Shown here one piece after another: positions 33,786 through 45,600 of a DNA stretch of 64,000 nucleotides; within the stretch, counting starts at the first letter, position 1; every line of letters starts with the position of its first letter. Source of the stretch: Merluccius polli (lineage: Eukaryota > Chordata > Actinopteri > Gadiformes > Merlucciidae); assembly GCA_030340625.1 (NCBI GenBank), contig JAOPHQ010004842.1:272501-336500 (forward strand), given 5' to 3'. The notes beneath the pieces were generated by a model, which saw nothing but the letters and a program-made list of their open reading frames with translations, made no database searches and was not told where the DNA came from. The position numbers and the translations under genes were made by a program.

Positions 33786-35952
33786 AACCGTTTTCATACC
33801 AGTAGTAGGTTTAGCAGCTGCGTCCTATATCCGTAATTCTCCAAAAGCAACACTATGATGTACAAACTACCACTTTTCTCTCTCTCTCTCTATTTCTCTC
33901 TCTTGTTTGTGATAAAAACATAGTAACCATGAGTACTGACAAAAAACGTAGAATTCAACAACCTTATCGTCTCTCCAAGCTAGGTCACACCCCTTTACAA
34001 AGGACGCCATTGGTATGTATCCTTCAACAGCAACCTTGGACAAGACTTATGTTTCGAGGGTCTTGGGCAAGCATAAACGCACATTTATTTTGATTTGGTC
34101 CTGTCTGGCTTGGCCCGGTAGAGAAAATAATAAGGTTGGTGTTCAGTTTAGGTGGTTGGTTCAATTCTCATTGGGGTGGGGGTGGGTGGGCACCTATGCT
34201 AAGAATGTATGCACTCTTCACATACCTTCGCACATGTAATACAGTAAAGGCAATCTGTGACTGCTTTGGATAACAGCGTCCAACAAACGTGTTCATTTAT
34301 TTTATATTTATTTCCAACATTACGAGACTGACGTTTTGGGGTTACCCAGAAAGGAGTAAAAAAAACAAACAACAACAACAACAACTACAGAAAAAACAAC
34401 TATGTTTTAGTTGCGAGTCCTAACACTCATCCTCCACCATGCCTTCCCAGCACTTGGTGATCAGAGGCACTCACTCTGGATGTTGGAGAGGGCACAGACA
34501 ATGCATTTATGTCTGGCATGGAAGAAAAAAAACCTTGCCTTGTTTGTTTAGGAGGAGTACCAGCAGAGGCAGCGAAACCAAACAGATGGCCAAACAATAA
34601 CCAGAAGCAAGGGGGGAAAAAAAGAACAGAAAAAGCCCAGTCTCCCAGGAGACATGGGATGAAACTTGTTCAGGGGCTTGGCATTCAGAAGCAACCAGCG
34701 CCTGCCTGGACGTTTTATTTTTATTTTTTATGTGTTCTTCCCTGTGGCGATGGTCACACACTAGAAACCAATAAATCATTGTGACAATAAATCCTGTGAC
34801 ATCTGCCACACGGCTTCTAATGGCTGACAAAAGTCATCTGTACCCTTGATCTGTGAGGGGGAGAAAAAAAGAGAGGGACAAAATAACACGCTATGAGTCA
34901 TGGCCATATGTGGCACCACCCATGGTGGCACATCGCATGGAGTAAATGAGTACAAATTACTTCATTTTTTTTTCATTTTTCCTTCACTTAACTGTGTCAG
35001 TAGTGGAGATGTTTGACCGTCATTTGTTTCACAGTTGGCCGTGGTAGGTGATCGAGAGAATGGCCAAATGCATGTAGTATTGCTGGGAATAATATTTTTT
35101 AATACTGCAACTTTTTAAATAGTTTATTTAACCCCCATTTACTTTTCCTTATTTATTTAGGTGGAATTTTAATCAGAGCCATCAAGTCAGATAAGATAAT
35201 ACCTACTTTATTTATCACAGACAGGAAATTTAGGACAGTAAATTAGGCCTATTGACAAGAAGTACTTAATGGGAGTGGGGATAACTCATAAAAAATAAAG
35301 TGAAGGTGATACAATTTGATTAAGGTAGGATCAAATTAAGTTTACATGGAGTGTTACATAGTGTATTTTGGACCCTGAATGAAGTACTGTGAGTAATATG
35401 AGTTATGTGACTATATATTGCACAGATTGCACATTAAATCGGATCTTAATCAGATTATACCCCCGATAAACCCAAACATTTGTGATAAATCTCTTAAGTC
35501 TTTTCAGGTTACGCCTCTCTCAATTTCAACCTTAACTGAAGGGTGAATGAAATTAATGTTTTATTAATGCCTTGTATATTGCTGACAAAAAAAAAGATGT
35601 ATTAACAAATTACGATTTATTTCATGATGACTTATTCATTTTCATGATTTGCATTGTGTCCTTCAATGTCAATGACCCTAAATAATGGCTGAGCTTTCCA
35701 TGGTGGAGCACCCATGCCAAGACAACCCTGTGGTTACATGCAGCCATGTGCAGCTCCTCACCACCCTGACAGCCATGGTGTCAGACACAGGTGTAGGGGG
35801 GCCACAGATGGGTTAGGGTGGGAAGGTGTAGAAAAGGGCCCTGGGGGTTCAGAGTAGTTTAACACATCACAAAGCCATGTCAAACACAACTATGCCGTGA
35901 CATGCCTCAATATATGTAATTATACATATGTCTATATATTATATATTATATA

Positions 35953-35955
<3 letters not shown>
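33786..35955. other. No gene seen
   Basis: (CT)n at about 33876-33903. A possible remnant of a SINE tail near 34235-34290 (GACTGCTTTGGATAACAGCG). Otherwise unique sequence; frames near 34500-34830 overlap on both strands without domains. Confidence 0.5.
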
Positions 35956-36048
<93 letters not shown>

Positions 36049-36057
36049 GTGTGTGTA
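35956..36057. repeat. (TA)n(TATG)n(TG)n compound microsatellite
   Basis: About 35 TA units, five TATG units, then TG. The pure TA part can extrude as a cruciform. Confidence 0.95.
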
Positions 36058-38259
36058 AATATCATGTGTTTTGATATACTGTATATCAAGACTGCTGTGT
36101 TTTATTGAGGAGAATAGGTGATACGGGATGAATGTTTATTTAGTAATTTTTTTTTAAACATTTTTTTGTATTAAGGGTAGCTTAATACATTCACCAAACA
36201 CCCTCAACTGGTGTGGTCAGCAGTGTTTTTCCAGTTTAATGCTGATTTCCAGTCAAGTTATGAAATCTGCCCATGCATGAAATATGATTACAAACCAATC
36301 AAAAGTCAATCTCTCTCAAAATTCTCAGCCAGAACATTTCACTGTTACTGGTGTTACAATGATGTAAAATAAAATAAAAAAGTGAAGAAAATCCCTTGCA
36401 TACGTTTCAACGACAGTATTTACATGCCATTACATTCACCACAGTGCCATCCATCAATAACGTCACAGCTACTGAACCAATTTATTAGAAAGATATGCAC
36501 CCAAAATGCTGCGCAAGCCAAGATAGAAGATGTCAATTCCATTGAGCACAGTGATCTATCACGATGGTGGTCTGCAGTACAGTATTTGCACCAAGATGAG
36601 TTACTGTACAAAGTGCCTCATGGTAAATCCGTCCATAAAACTCTTGGCAAGAAGTATTGCTTTTTCATTTTATAGCATCTCATTGATTGTTCCCGGTTAG
36701 CTTGTGAATCATTCGCCGTTGATCTATTTTAAAACTGGACCTCATCACAAATGCACTCATCTTTTTTTTTTTTTTTTACTTTCGGCGATAAATAAACAAA
36801 CTCGGTTCGCAAAATAGATCGCTTCCATGAGCACCCCGGCTTCCGACATCACCGGCCCACTAATGGGAGATACAGGATGGAAATCCATTGGCAGCAGGGG
36901 TCCCCCGAGATGCTTTGGACCGAAGCGGCGGTCCGCGTCATCAAGGGAAACTGCCGCTGTCTGCTTTCCACGTTTTTTTTTTACGTCTAGAAATCGAGTG
37001 GTTGAAACCCGAAATGGGACTGTCACTTTCTGACTCCCAATAAACAAAGCATTAATTTACATGTATTAACATGAAGTAAAACAACAACAAAAAAAGGTTG
37101 GTTTCCAGTGGCAAAATTTGCATGAGTGCGAGTTTGTTATCGAAATGATGATGCAAAAGTTCATTGTTAAGAGGTTGGTTCTTGATCCCAACACACGTCT
37201 CCTGAATGTATATTTATGAGGACCGCTGGCAGTTGAAAGTGAGCCAGCGCTCGCTTGGAGCACCTAATGCACCATTAATTAATGTATTTATTCAACAGCA
37301 TGTTTTAGCTTTGTTCTGCCCTCTCCCTTCAAAGTGCCCTTTTGAAGATGCTGTTATGCGCTTAATAGGCTAAGATACACATTGTTTCCTTTTTTTTATT
37401 TGACAGATAATGTATATTTCCATTTTGCAAGGACAGAGGAGTGCATGTATATAGCGTGTGAATAAATAACAGCGGGAGCGCCAGACAAAGATGAGCAAGG
37501 GTAAAAAAGTAAGAAGAGCCCTTGCAGTAAGACACAGAATTGGAGCGTGAAGTCTATGAAACAACCAATGCCACAGGCTTATACAATTATCTTGCTATTC
37601 CCATGGCACTGTGCCGGTATTGTCCTAACAACAACAACGGGGAATCTCCCACGGATTTGCAAGCGATTGAAGGCGTGTGGTGGCTCAAATTAGAGCAGAT
37701 ACCGAATAGAGCGTAACAACCGGGCGAATGCTAAAATAGCTTTATGATTTTTTTGTTTTTTTCAAAGGTTAGCCCGTGGAGATATCGGAAATTAATATTA
37801 CTCGATCTGGTGGACACTTGATAGCAGCGATCCCTGCTGCGCATCTTTACTTCCAGAGGTAATTCCAGTTAGAGAAAGAAAAAATGGCAAAAATTAAAAG
37901 GGGAACTTTGACTCCTGCAGAGTTCAGCGTCCGAAAAAATAGTCAAACCAAAAAAAAACAACAGTATTTGTATTAGCCTTGCCTTTTTCCGTGCTCTCTT
38001 AGCTAATCTACTCCATGGGAGACATGCTGATTAGAGGGTTATCTCCACACAGCAGTTGTCAGATATGACGTAGGCCATTCCTTTTTTTGTTGCATCTTTT
38101 AAGGAAAACTAATTAAAAATACAAAATTAAAGGGAATGATTTCAGGGCATTATGGAAGCTGTCATTTGGTTCATGATTGTATTTGGACAGATAGGCTACA
38201 ACACTAAAAACACACAAATATTATATTGAGCATGTCACATGAATTAAATAGGTAATTTC
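36058..38259. other. No gene seen; candidate conserved block at 36780-37030
   Basis: The block 36780-37030 is CpG-containing unique sequence, with open frames on both strands that have no domain. A frame of 97 codons at 36382-36675 also lacks a domain. The rest is AT-rich. Confidence 0.4.
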
Positions 38260-38602
38260 TTAAATTGTTACAGCTGCCATTTGCAATGTAGCCCATCCCC
38301 CGACAAAATCCAGCACTTTGGTGGTCATTAGTGGGACAGCGGGCAGTTCCACACAAAATGTACTTCTCCTCCATTCGCTGGAAAGCCATGACTGTAACCA
38401 ATCTTCACAAGGGTGTCCCCCTGGCTCTGATCTCCAGGTGTGTGTCCTCAGCATTACAGTCTTCAGGGACCTCTACTGCTTCTTCTTCTTCTGAATCCAG
38501 TGGGGGCGTTGAATTGAAAGGAAGATTGGTCCCTGGTCGCTGAGTAGGAAGTAAGTCCATTACAGTTATGACCCTTGAGAGGGGGTCACTTTGGAGAGGC
38601 AA
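38260..38602 (-). other. Unidentified coding-like remnant
   Basis: On the minus strand a 65-codon frame (38602-38405) has an acidic patch, DSEEEEAVEVPEDCNAED, followed by IRARG, and a shifted frame carries on as EDWLQSWLSSEWRRSTFC. The composition looks more protein-like than neighbouring frames and could be the C-terminal end of a transposon gene, but I do not recognise it and see no splice sites that frame it. Confidence 0.25.
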
Positions 38603-39792
38603 TCAATCTTCAGATCTATATGTGGTTGCTTGTCGAGCTTTCTGATCCAAATCTTCGCTGTAACAACCTGCAATCATCATTTCATCCTATATGCAATGTC
38701 CGGCGAGAAATGTTGTTCAACATGAGTTTGCAATGCTGCAACAGTAGCCTAGAAACTCAATAATGGAAATATATAACAAGAGGCGGAAGTAATATTAGCG
38801 TTATTTATATTAAGGAAATTTAAGGGAAAACACATTACAATTATGCCAGCCTTGTTTTTCTCTTGTTTGTTGTCGGAATGCAAGTTTGTTCATTAATGTA
38901 TTTTTTTAAACAAATAAAAGTAATAATTTACATATCGGAGATGGACATGTTTATGCACACACAGGCAATTCAAAGGCAGTATGGAAGAATTTAATGAATA
39001 TGAAATTCCCCATCCCCTTTATTTTCAGAATGTTAACCATGCCTTTTAGGTGGTGGTGGGGGGGATAGGAGCTCATCAGTGTAGTTAATTTGTATGCAAT
39101 GCATTACATTAATGTGTCAGGTCCAACTCCTTCCCATTCCCAGGGGAGAATTCAAGGTAAGTGGATTTCAATATTGCATGGGGTTTATCACCACTGTTTC
39201 CTGCCTCCTTTCTGTTATTATTTCTTTTTAAACACTCTCTGATGCTGATGAATGTCGGTGTGATCGAGTATTTAGTCGCTGTGTACCCACGCGCTCCAAC
39301 TCTGAGTGTTTCATCGTGTTTCGTTCATTCATTTATCCCGATGGTTGTGATAGCGGCGGTTTTTAATTGCTTAATTGCCACCCGCCTGCTACCAGTCATC
39401 GTAAGAAGTCACACTGCTGTTTTAATGCATTATGATTATTAATGATATATTTATTTATTTCAGAACAGTCAATATGACGGTGAGGCCATTGTTGGCTTCG
39501 AAAAGGTATGTTCATGTTGTTGTTATGGAAACAGACACACAAAGCCTTTCCCATGAACCCAGAGATTGACAAGAACTCCTCAACCCGCCCCCCCCCAACC
39601 TTGGGCCATGCACCACGCTCGTATGTTAATGAGCGTGCCCGTAAAGCGCACGTCCCCGTCGGTGGCGAGTTGTTGGCGGATTGATTAGCGATGAGGTCAT
39701 AATTGCTGACTGAATGGCGGGCGTTAAGTTAATCAATCTCTGGCTTGAAGGATGAATTTGCCAGGCCGTTCGAGCCCGTCTGCAAGAGAGAG
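38603..39792. other. No gene seen
   Basis: Unique AT-rich sequence; a 93-codon plus frame at 39161-39442 has hydrophobic runs but no domain, and its codon pattern is unremarkable. Confidence 0.5.
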
Positions 39793-39802
39793 TGCAGGCC
39801 AT

Positions 39803-39833
<31 letters not shown>

Positions 39834-39921
39834 CACACAGACACACACTGCAGGCCATGGAGAGAGACAGAGAGAGGGAGAGAGAGAGAGACACACACAC
39901 TGCAGGCCATGGAGAGAGACA
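39793..39921. repeat. GA/CA minisatellite with TGCAGGCCATGGAG core, three units
   Basis: The core TGCAGGCCATGGAG recurs at 39793, 39850 and 39901, separated by (GA)n and (CA)n of varying length. Confidence 0.85.
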
Positions 39922-41276
39922 AAGAGCGAGCGAACAATGGTTTGCAAAGATGATGCACGGCGCATGAAGGACATGTCCATTCATCACCGGCCCGGGTTTC
40001 TCCTTGATGGATATGCACCGACGGAGGTCCCCCCTCCCCCCACACACACACCCACCCTCACCCACCGACCCCCACCTCTCTTTTAGCGTCCATCAGAAGC
40101 AGCAGAATAAGAAGCAAGAGGTCAAGCTTTGAAGATCAAAGTCAAGCACCGTGTTTGGACGATACAGGCGATGGGGAGCCATGGAGGGGATAGACTAAAG
40201 ACTTAATGGCTTTTTAAACAGGCATATAACGACCTAATTAACTGCTTTGTTTCACCTTGGACAGATCTGTTCTGCGCTTTTTTCGTCTTGGGTCATACTT
40301 TTTCCCCACCTGTCGGTCAGGTGATGTACTGTATGTGGACGGGGAGGGGGGAAGTAGTGACTGACATACAACAACTGTATGAGGAAACCAAAAAAAAAAA
40401 CAGAAAGAAAGTTGCACAAGACAGTTTTTGGGGATTTTGTTTCTGTCTCTATTTTAATGTCGTTGAGATTGTATTTACATAGCAAGCAGAACTACGTTGA
40501 GGGTGGCCGGGGCTATGAACAGCAGCCATGGCAAATTTATCCCAAGTTTTGATGAACCCCCCCCCGCCATCTGCAGCCCCTGCAGAGCAACACGATCTAC
40601 AGTAGAAACCTGTAAGAAAGAAAACAGTCCCTTTCTTTTCTTTTTAATGTTGACATTCTTTTCTTTTTTTTTCCGAGGCTCCACAATGAAATACATTGAA
40701 GCCCTCTCTCGAATACATTTCCTAGCGAGCGCCTTTGATGTCAGGTCCTTTTGAACCAAATTCAATAACTTTAATAAAGATGAAGGGAGGAGAGGTAGCT
40801 ATGGCATCCTCCTCCTCCGGCCTGGAAAAAGAAACTGCACCAATCCACCGCATCACACAGATAGCCTGAACCTCCGTCGAGCCCTGCGCCTCCGACCGAA
40901 AAAAAATGGAAACAAAACAAACAGATATTATTTCTTACAAGCTATTTCCACTCCCGACAAGACGCTAAGCCCAGTGAGTGTACATTATCCTGATGTGGTC
41001 ATATTTGTGTATCTGAGTCGCGTACACTAATACCAGACAAGCCCCAACTGCCATTTTCTTTCCAGTGGCTTTTTTTCACACAACCATACCTTTCTCTTTG
41101 GCATGTTGGGGCAGAGTAGTTTTGTGGCGAGGGCAGCATCTGTATTATGGGCAGGCTTTGGGACTTACCAGGCCCGTCTAAAAAGGTCACTGTCTTCCCT
41201 CAGCTGAATTCTCTCCCAGACAAAAAAAAATGAAATACTTCAGATATAAGTAAAATTAAGTCATACAGTTTGGAAA
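39922..41276. other. No gene seen
   Basis: CA/CCC-rich stretch at 40027-40076. The rest is unique; frames at 40475-40765 overlap on both strands. Confidence 0.5.
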
Positions 41277-41284
41277 TGGAAGAC

Positions 41285-41956
41285 TAGGGATGTCCGATAT
41301 TATCGGCCCACCGATATTATCGGCCGATATTGGCATAAAAAATCAATATCGGAAAATATCGGTATCGGTTTTTTAACCGATACCGAAATCGATTTTGAAA
41401 TAATTTCAGACATCTGTTATGTTTCAAGTGAGGACGTGGTTTGATGACATCATCAAACGCGCCGCGCCGTCTCAATAACAAGCCTGGGCGTGTGCGGCCG
41501 TGTAGCGGGACGCTAGTTGTAGCTGTGGTTATGTCGGTGGTTTGGAATTATTTCAAAGTTTCTACTTTGAATATTAAAATAGGGGTCAGCGCAACATACT
41601 TCCCCATTCTGCGAAACAGGTCTCATCACATCCGGTTCAGGTCCGCTGTACCGCACTCACATTATTTTATTTATTAATCCGCACTTCCAGACCGTCACCG
41701 GGGCTTCAGAGTAATGTGTCCGAGGAGAGTAGCCCTCTCCCGGACACACACGCTAGCTTTTACCGCTGTTTTGTTTTTATTTATTAATCCACACTTCCAC
41801 ACTTCCGCTCGGCATAAAGCCTATTGCAATGAGTGTAAAGCGGAGGTTTCACGTGGCCGCATATATCGGTATCGGTTGATATCAGTATCGGAAATTAAGA
41901 GTTGAACAATATCGGTTATCGGTTATCGGTAAAAAAGCCAATATCGGACATCCCTA
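41285..41956. mobile_element. Non-autonomous hAT, 672 bp, ends TAGGGATGTCCGATA
   Basis: The ends TAGGGATGTCCGATAT and, inverted, TAGGGATGTCCGATAT match exactly over 16 bp. The flanks TGGAAGAC (41277-41284 and 41957-41964) are a perfect 8-bp target duplication. ATATCGG words fill both subterminal regions, a usual site pattern for hAT transposase binding. The interior keeps parts of a BED zinc finger. Confidence 0.92.
41531..41857 (+). pseudogene. Split BED-type zinc finger of a hAT transposase
   Basis: ATG at 41531 starts MSVVWNYFKVS, typical of the first part of a BED domain (W-x-x-F aromatic pair), and 41813-41857 reads HKAYCNECKAEVSRG, with the C-x-x-C pair and the V-S-R-G ending typical of this domain. 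Between them lie about 220 bp that do not belong to the domain, with a TTTATTAATCC-RCACTTCC repeat near 41668 and 41780. The histidine side and the catalytic domain are gone. BED fingers bind DNA in hAT transposases and in ZBED proteins; the context inside hAT ends makes the transposon source clear. Confidence 0.7.
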
Positions 41957-41967
41957 TGGAAGACTTA

Positions 41968-42398
41968 ATGGTGCGTTCCAGGCAACCCGTAACCCGTGAT
42001 TTCACGGCTTCATACTCACGACTCACGACTTGTTAGCGTTCCAGGCAAGTCACAACTAACAAACAAACAAACAAACCTGCGATTGAATAAACATAAACAT
42101 AAACTTTAGTACTCCACACTCGTATGTGTATTGTTTTGATTACAATGTGCGGAATTACGTTACGTTGCCTATTCATGTCTATCTATGTATATTTTCTCAC
42201 CGTTGGTCACCGGTGTCTGCGGTGCATCAGGGGAAGCCATTGTTGTTTATGTTCGTGACGTCAAAAAACTAACTGGGAGTACATCGATCAGACACGAGTT
42301 CACAGGTCGTGAGTTACGGGTTTGACTGCCGTTCCAGAGCACTTTCACGGGTAGAAGGTTGTGAAATCACGGGTTACGGGTTGCCTGGAACACACCAT
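41968..42398. mobile_element. Inverted-repeat element with GTTCCAGGCAACCCGTAACC ends
   Basis: The left end ATGGTGCGTTCCAGGCAACC and the right end, inverted, ATGGTGTGTTCCAGGCAACC run together over about 35 bp (to GTGATTTCAC). Further inner similarity (GTTCCAGGCAAGTC against GTTCCAGAGC) suggests staged repeats. It starts 3 bp after the target copy of the preceding hAT. The target duplication is unclear (TTA is adjacent on the left), so PIF-Harbinger membership is only a guess. Confidence 0.65.
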
Positions 42399-42890
42399 AA
42401 CACTGTTATGCAAAATAAAGCACAACACAATGATAGTTTGCATTTAGGTAACCATTTCTTACTTTACAAAATAACAACCATATCTAAATCCATATCCACA
42501 TTGGATGTCTAGCTAATCAATCATATTACAAGGTTGAAATTGTAGCGACATTAGGTGGGTCGCACTAATGTGGACTTTCTTGGTGGTAACTGGTAAACAA
42601 AGCTAAGCTAACAAGCTAAAAGCGATGTGCAAAATGTAGCCATTCAATTAATATGGACATAATAAAGTGGTTTGGAACCGCACAGACTACATCGGCAATA
42701 AGTCATGGCAGTGAGAACCATTAAAAAAATGCAAGAGTCAGCTTGTGCAGCAGGCTTTTGAGCAGGATCTCACTCTAAAATTGCAAAACGAATCACAGTC
42801 GGCAACTTATAAATTCACTGATGCACCTTGGGAAAATGTCTTTGCTGCTATCTTTTTGTACACTATGATATTGAAGAGTGGTATTGTTTG

Positions 42891-42985
42891 CAGGCTCGGA
42901 CTAGTAATCTGTACAACCGGGCAAATGCCCGGTGGGCCGGTCCACATGTGGGCCGGTGGCCTCGGAATTTTATTTTTTTCACTTT
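42891..42985. mobile_element. Possible single end of a hAT-like element
   Basis: GGCTCGGACTAGTAATCTG and GGGCAAATGCCCGGTGGGCC resemble the terminal part of a common fish DNA repeat; no matching second end was found. Confidence 0.35.
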
Positions 42986-43359
42986 TGCATTTGCAATTTT
43001 AGCAACTACGCTTCTGGATATGCATACCGGTTCTTGATGTGGCTTATCCTTCCGTTTGTTGTGTAGCCTGTGAAGGTGGTCCAGTATGGTATAGGTTTAT
43101 TCATTAAACACAATTGCCTTTCGCAGTACTGTACTAAATGCAAAACATTAAACGGATTTCCCCGTGTACCTAACCTCTGGTTCTTTGGATGTCGTAGCAC
43201 GTGTGAGTGCGTGTGGGTGCCTGTGCACATAAGTGACAGTATGTTTGTACTCCTTTCTGTCCTAGTTCATTTTGTTCATGAAACATGATAATGTTAATTA
43301 TACACTTAATAAAAGCTATGTGTGGTGAATAAAATGCCCCCTTGATAAAGATAATTGCC

Positions 43360-43520
43360 CGTCCGTTTTGACTCCCAGCCAAAAGGTAATGGCTTAAATC
43401 GCCAATGTCCAGGACCTACCTGTTAGGCATCCTTGAGCAAGATGCCCTAACCCCTACCCATCATTACCTGTATCTGAATTCACTGTAAGTCCCTTTGAAT
43501 AAAAGTGTCTCCAAAATTAC
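43360..43520 (+). mobile_element. tRNA-derived SINE, near full length
   Basis: TTTGACTCCCAGCCAAAAGG, TTAGGCATCCTTGAGCAAGA, TGCCCTAACCCCTACC, CTGTATCTGAATTCACTGTA and CCTTTGAATAAAAGTGTC in the normal order. Confidence 0.85.
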
Positions 43521-43872
43521 TATATTTTAACAACACAAAAGCCTTTGTTACAATTGACTTGGTCCTATAGCTGTTTTTCTATTTGAAAGTGATAAAATCT
43601 CTTGTGTTTTAAATGGGCACAGTTTGAGTGTGGGCGGGGGGGGGTGGTGGGGGGTGTTTACTTCTGGGATATGCTTCATATAATATTTTTCTATTTACAC
43701 TTTTGCCCAGAGCAGCAGACTAGGGGTGAGATTTTGATCTCAGTGCAAATTCTTTTCTTCAAATTTTCAATTATACCCTGGTCACAGGAGATGATTGCAC
43801 AATTATTAACAAAATTATCTTAAATGTACCCTTGCTTTTGGTTATAATGGATGGATTCGATGGAACCAAAGA

Positions 43873-44160
43873 GCCTAACCAACGACGGAGAGCAGACATG
43901 GACCCCTTGCTCTTTTCTCTGGCCCATATAATCAAATTACTTTCTAACCTGAGAATACGCTTAATTTAATTCATAGGGAGTTGAATATCTGCATTGAATG
44001 AAAGTTAATGGGGACTTTTCTCTTTCATCGCCAGTCGCTGTTGAAGTTCACGCTCACTCCAACTGATGGGTAGGAAAATGAAAAGGGTATATATGCCCTT
44101 TATTCCAATGGAACTAACCAGATCTGCTGAAATTATCGAATAACCTATTTAATGCAAATA
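43873..44160 (+). repeat. Direct repeat, copy 1 (487-bp spacing)
   Basis: It begins GCCTAACCAACGACGGAGAG and includes GCAGACATGGACCCCTTGC and TTCACGCTCACTCCAACTGA, all repeated 487 bp downstream. Unit identity is unknown. Confidence 0.7.
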
Positions 44161-44359
44161 TAGTTTTTCTTTTTCTTTCTGAATGCCACAAAACAGATGG
44201 TTGGAGTTAGCAGTGTGAGTACAGTTGCTCCGATAAATACATTGGAAAACATATTTCAATCATAATTGCAGGGGAATATTAATATGATAATACAGATAAT
44301 GATACGTCAGGTTTCAGCTGACACTTTGGAGCATTGTAGTCTTTTTAAAATAAACTAGG

Positions 44360-44630
44360 GCCTAACCCACGATGGAGAGCAGACATGGACCCCTTGCGCT
44401 TTTCTCCGCCTCATATAATCAAATTACTTTTGAACCTGAGATTCATAGGAAGTTGAATAACTGCGTTGAATGAAAGTCAATGGAGACTTTTCTTTTTCAT
44501 CGGCAGTCACTGTTGAAGTTCACTCTCACTCCAACTGACAGGTACCTACATGAAAAGTGTTAAAATATTTCCTTTAATTCAGTGGAGCTAACCAGAAATG
44601 ATCAAATATGGTATTCAGTGCAGTGATGTA
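44360..44630 (+). repeat. Direct repeat, copy 2 (487-bp spacing)
   Basis: GCCTAACCCACGATGGAGAG, GCAGACATGGACCCCTTGC and TTCACTCTCACTCCAACTGA match copy 1 with scattered changes. Several gaps differ, so the duplication is old. Confidence 0.7.
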
Positions 44631-44679
44631 ACGTGCATTTCCAAAAGTCCATTCACTAGCAATCATTCAATCAGTGCAG

Positions 44680-45600
44680 GGAGTATAAATAGGCGCTAGT
44701 GTGTTAGCTGCGGGCATTCCTGATCTTGCTGTGGGCTTGGTGTTGGTACCTCACCTTGAGGTAGGTAGGTAGGCGCTAGTGTCATGCTACATAACCCTTA
44801 TGAGTGTTTTGTGTTTTTAATTATTTTAGCTTCCTGATGGTGGTCATCCCCCATGTCTGCTTTTGGTAGGAGCAAACATTCAGCAAGGTACAACTGTTTG
44901 TAACCGGCCTATGAAGGTTAAACTTGGTAAGTAGGGTGCGTGAAGTGTCTGAGGTAATTTTCTATGGTTGGCGTGGAACCTTATTAATGTCATGGCTCTT
45001 TATAGGTACGTGCCACCGCTGCTGTTTTGTCTGAGTTTGATTGTGATTTGTTGTAGTGGCTTATCATTGTACGAGGTATAACTCTGTGAACCAACTAGTG
45101 TATTTTCTCTGGAGCATGTGTTTTAGCAGGTCTTCTACTCTGGAGCTGAGTGCCACCCTGGTGGGTGTTAGTACAGTCCCTTCACTGCATGCTGAGTAGT
45201 ATTAGTAGCACTGATCACCATGTGAGCTTATTTTTGGCTGTAGTGTAACTTGGTTTTGCTGTGGTTATGAGTGAGTATTGCACTGCCTGAGCTTCGACCC
45301 TCCTAGTCACCCCTGCTATAGAGCAGCGGCCCTCACCCACACTAGTGCTCCACTAGGTACTGTAGTTTTCATAATTGCTCTGGTTTTATATGGAGACTGG
45401 AAGTAGTGTAACTAAATTATATATATATAATTATAATTATATAATTTATTGTATTTGTATTATGGAATAAATGATCAATTTTTCATTTTCCCTAACCCTA
45501 TTTATTTCATAACCCCTTCAGTCCCCAGCTCCTTCCAGTCTCCCTTTTTGAAACTTAATAAATTGCAATATTTTCATTTGGAAACACGTCTCTGTCTTGG
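44680..45600 (+). promoter_or_regulatory. TATA box to polyadenylation-type unit, possible LTR or non-coding transcript
   Basis: A consensus TATAAATA lies at 44689, followed by GT- and CT-rich sequence, GGTAAGTAG donor-like and TTTTAGCAG acceptor-like sites, then AATAAA-type signals near 45465 and 45557. No coding frame of note lies between them. This layout fits a solo LTR (promoter, R, polyadenylation signal) or a non-coding RNA gene; I found no terminal duplication to prove an LTR. Confidence 0.3.

Noticed and set aside
39626..40086. Several frames of 71-141 codons around the GA/CA minisatellite
   Set aside because: All are repeat read-through with S/L or R/E composition.
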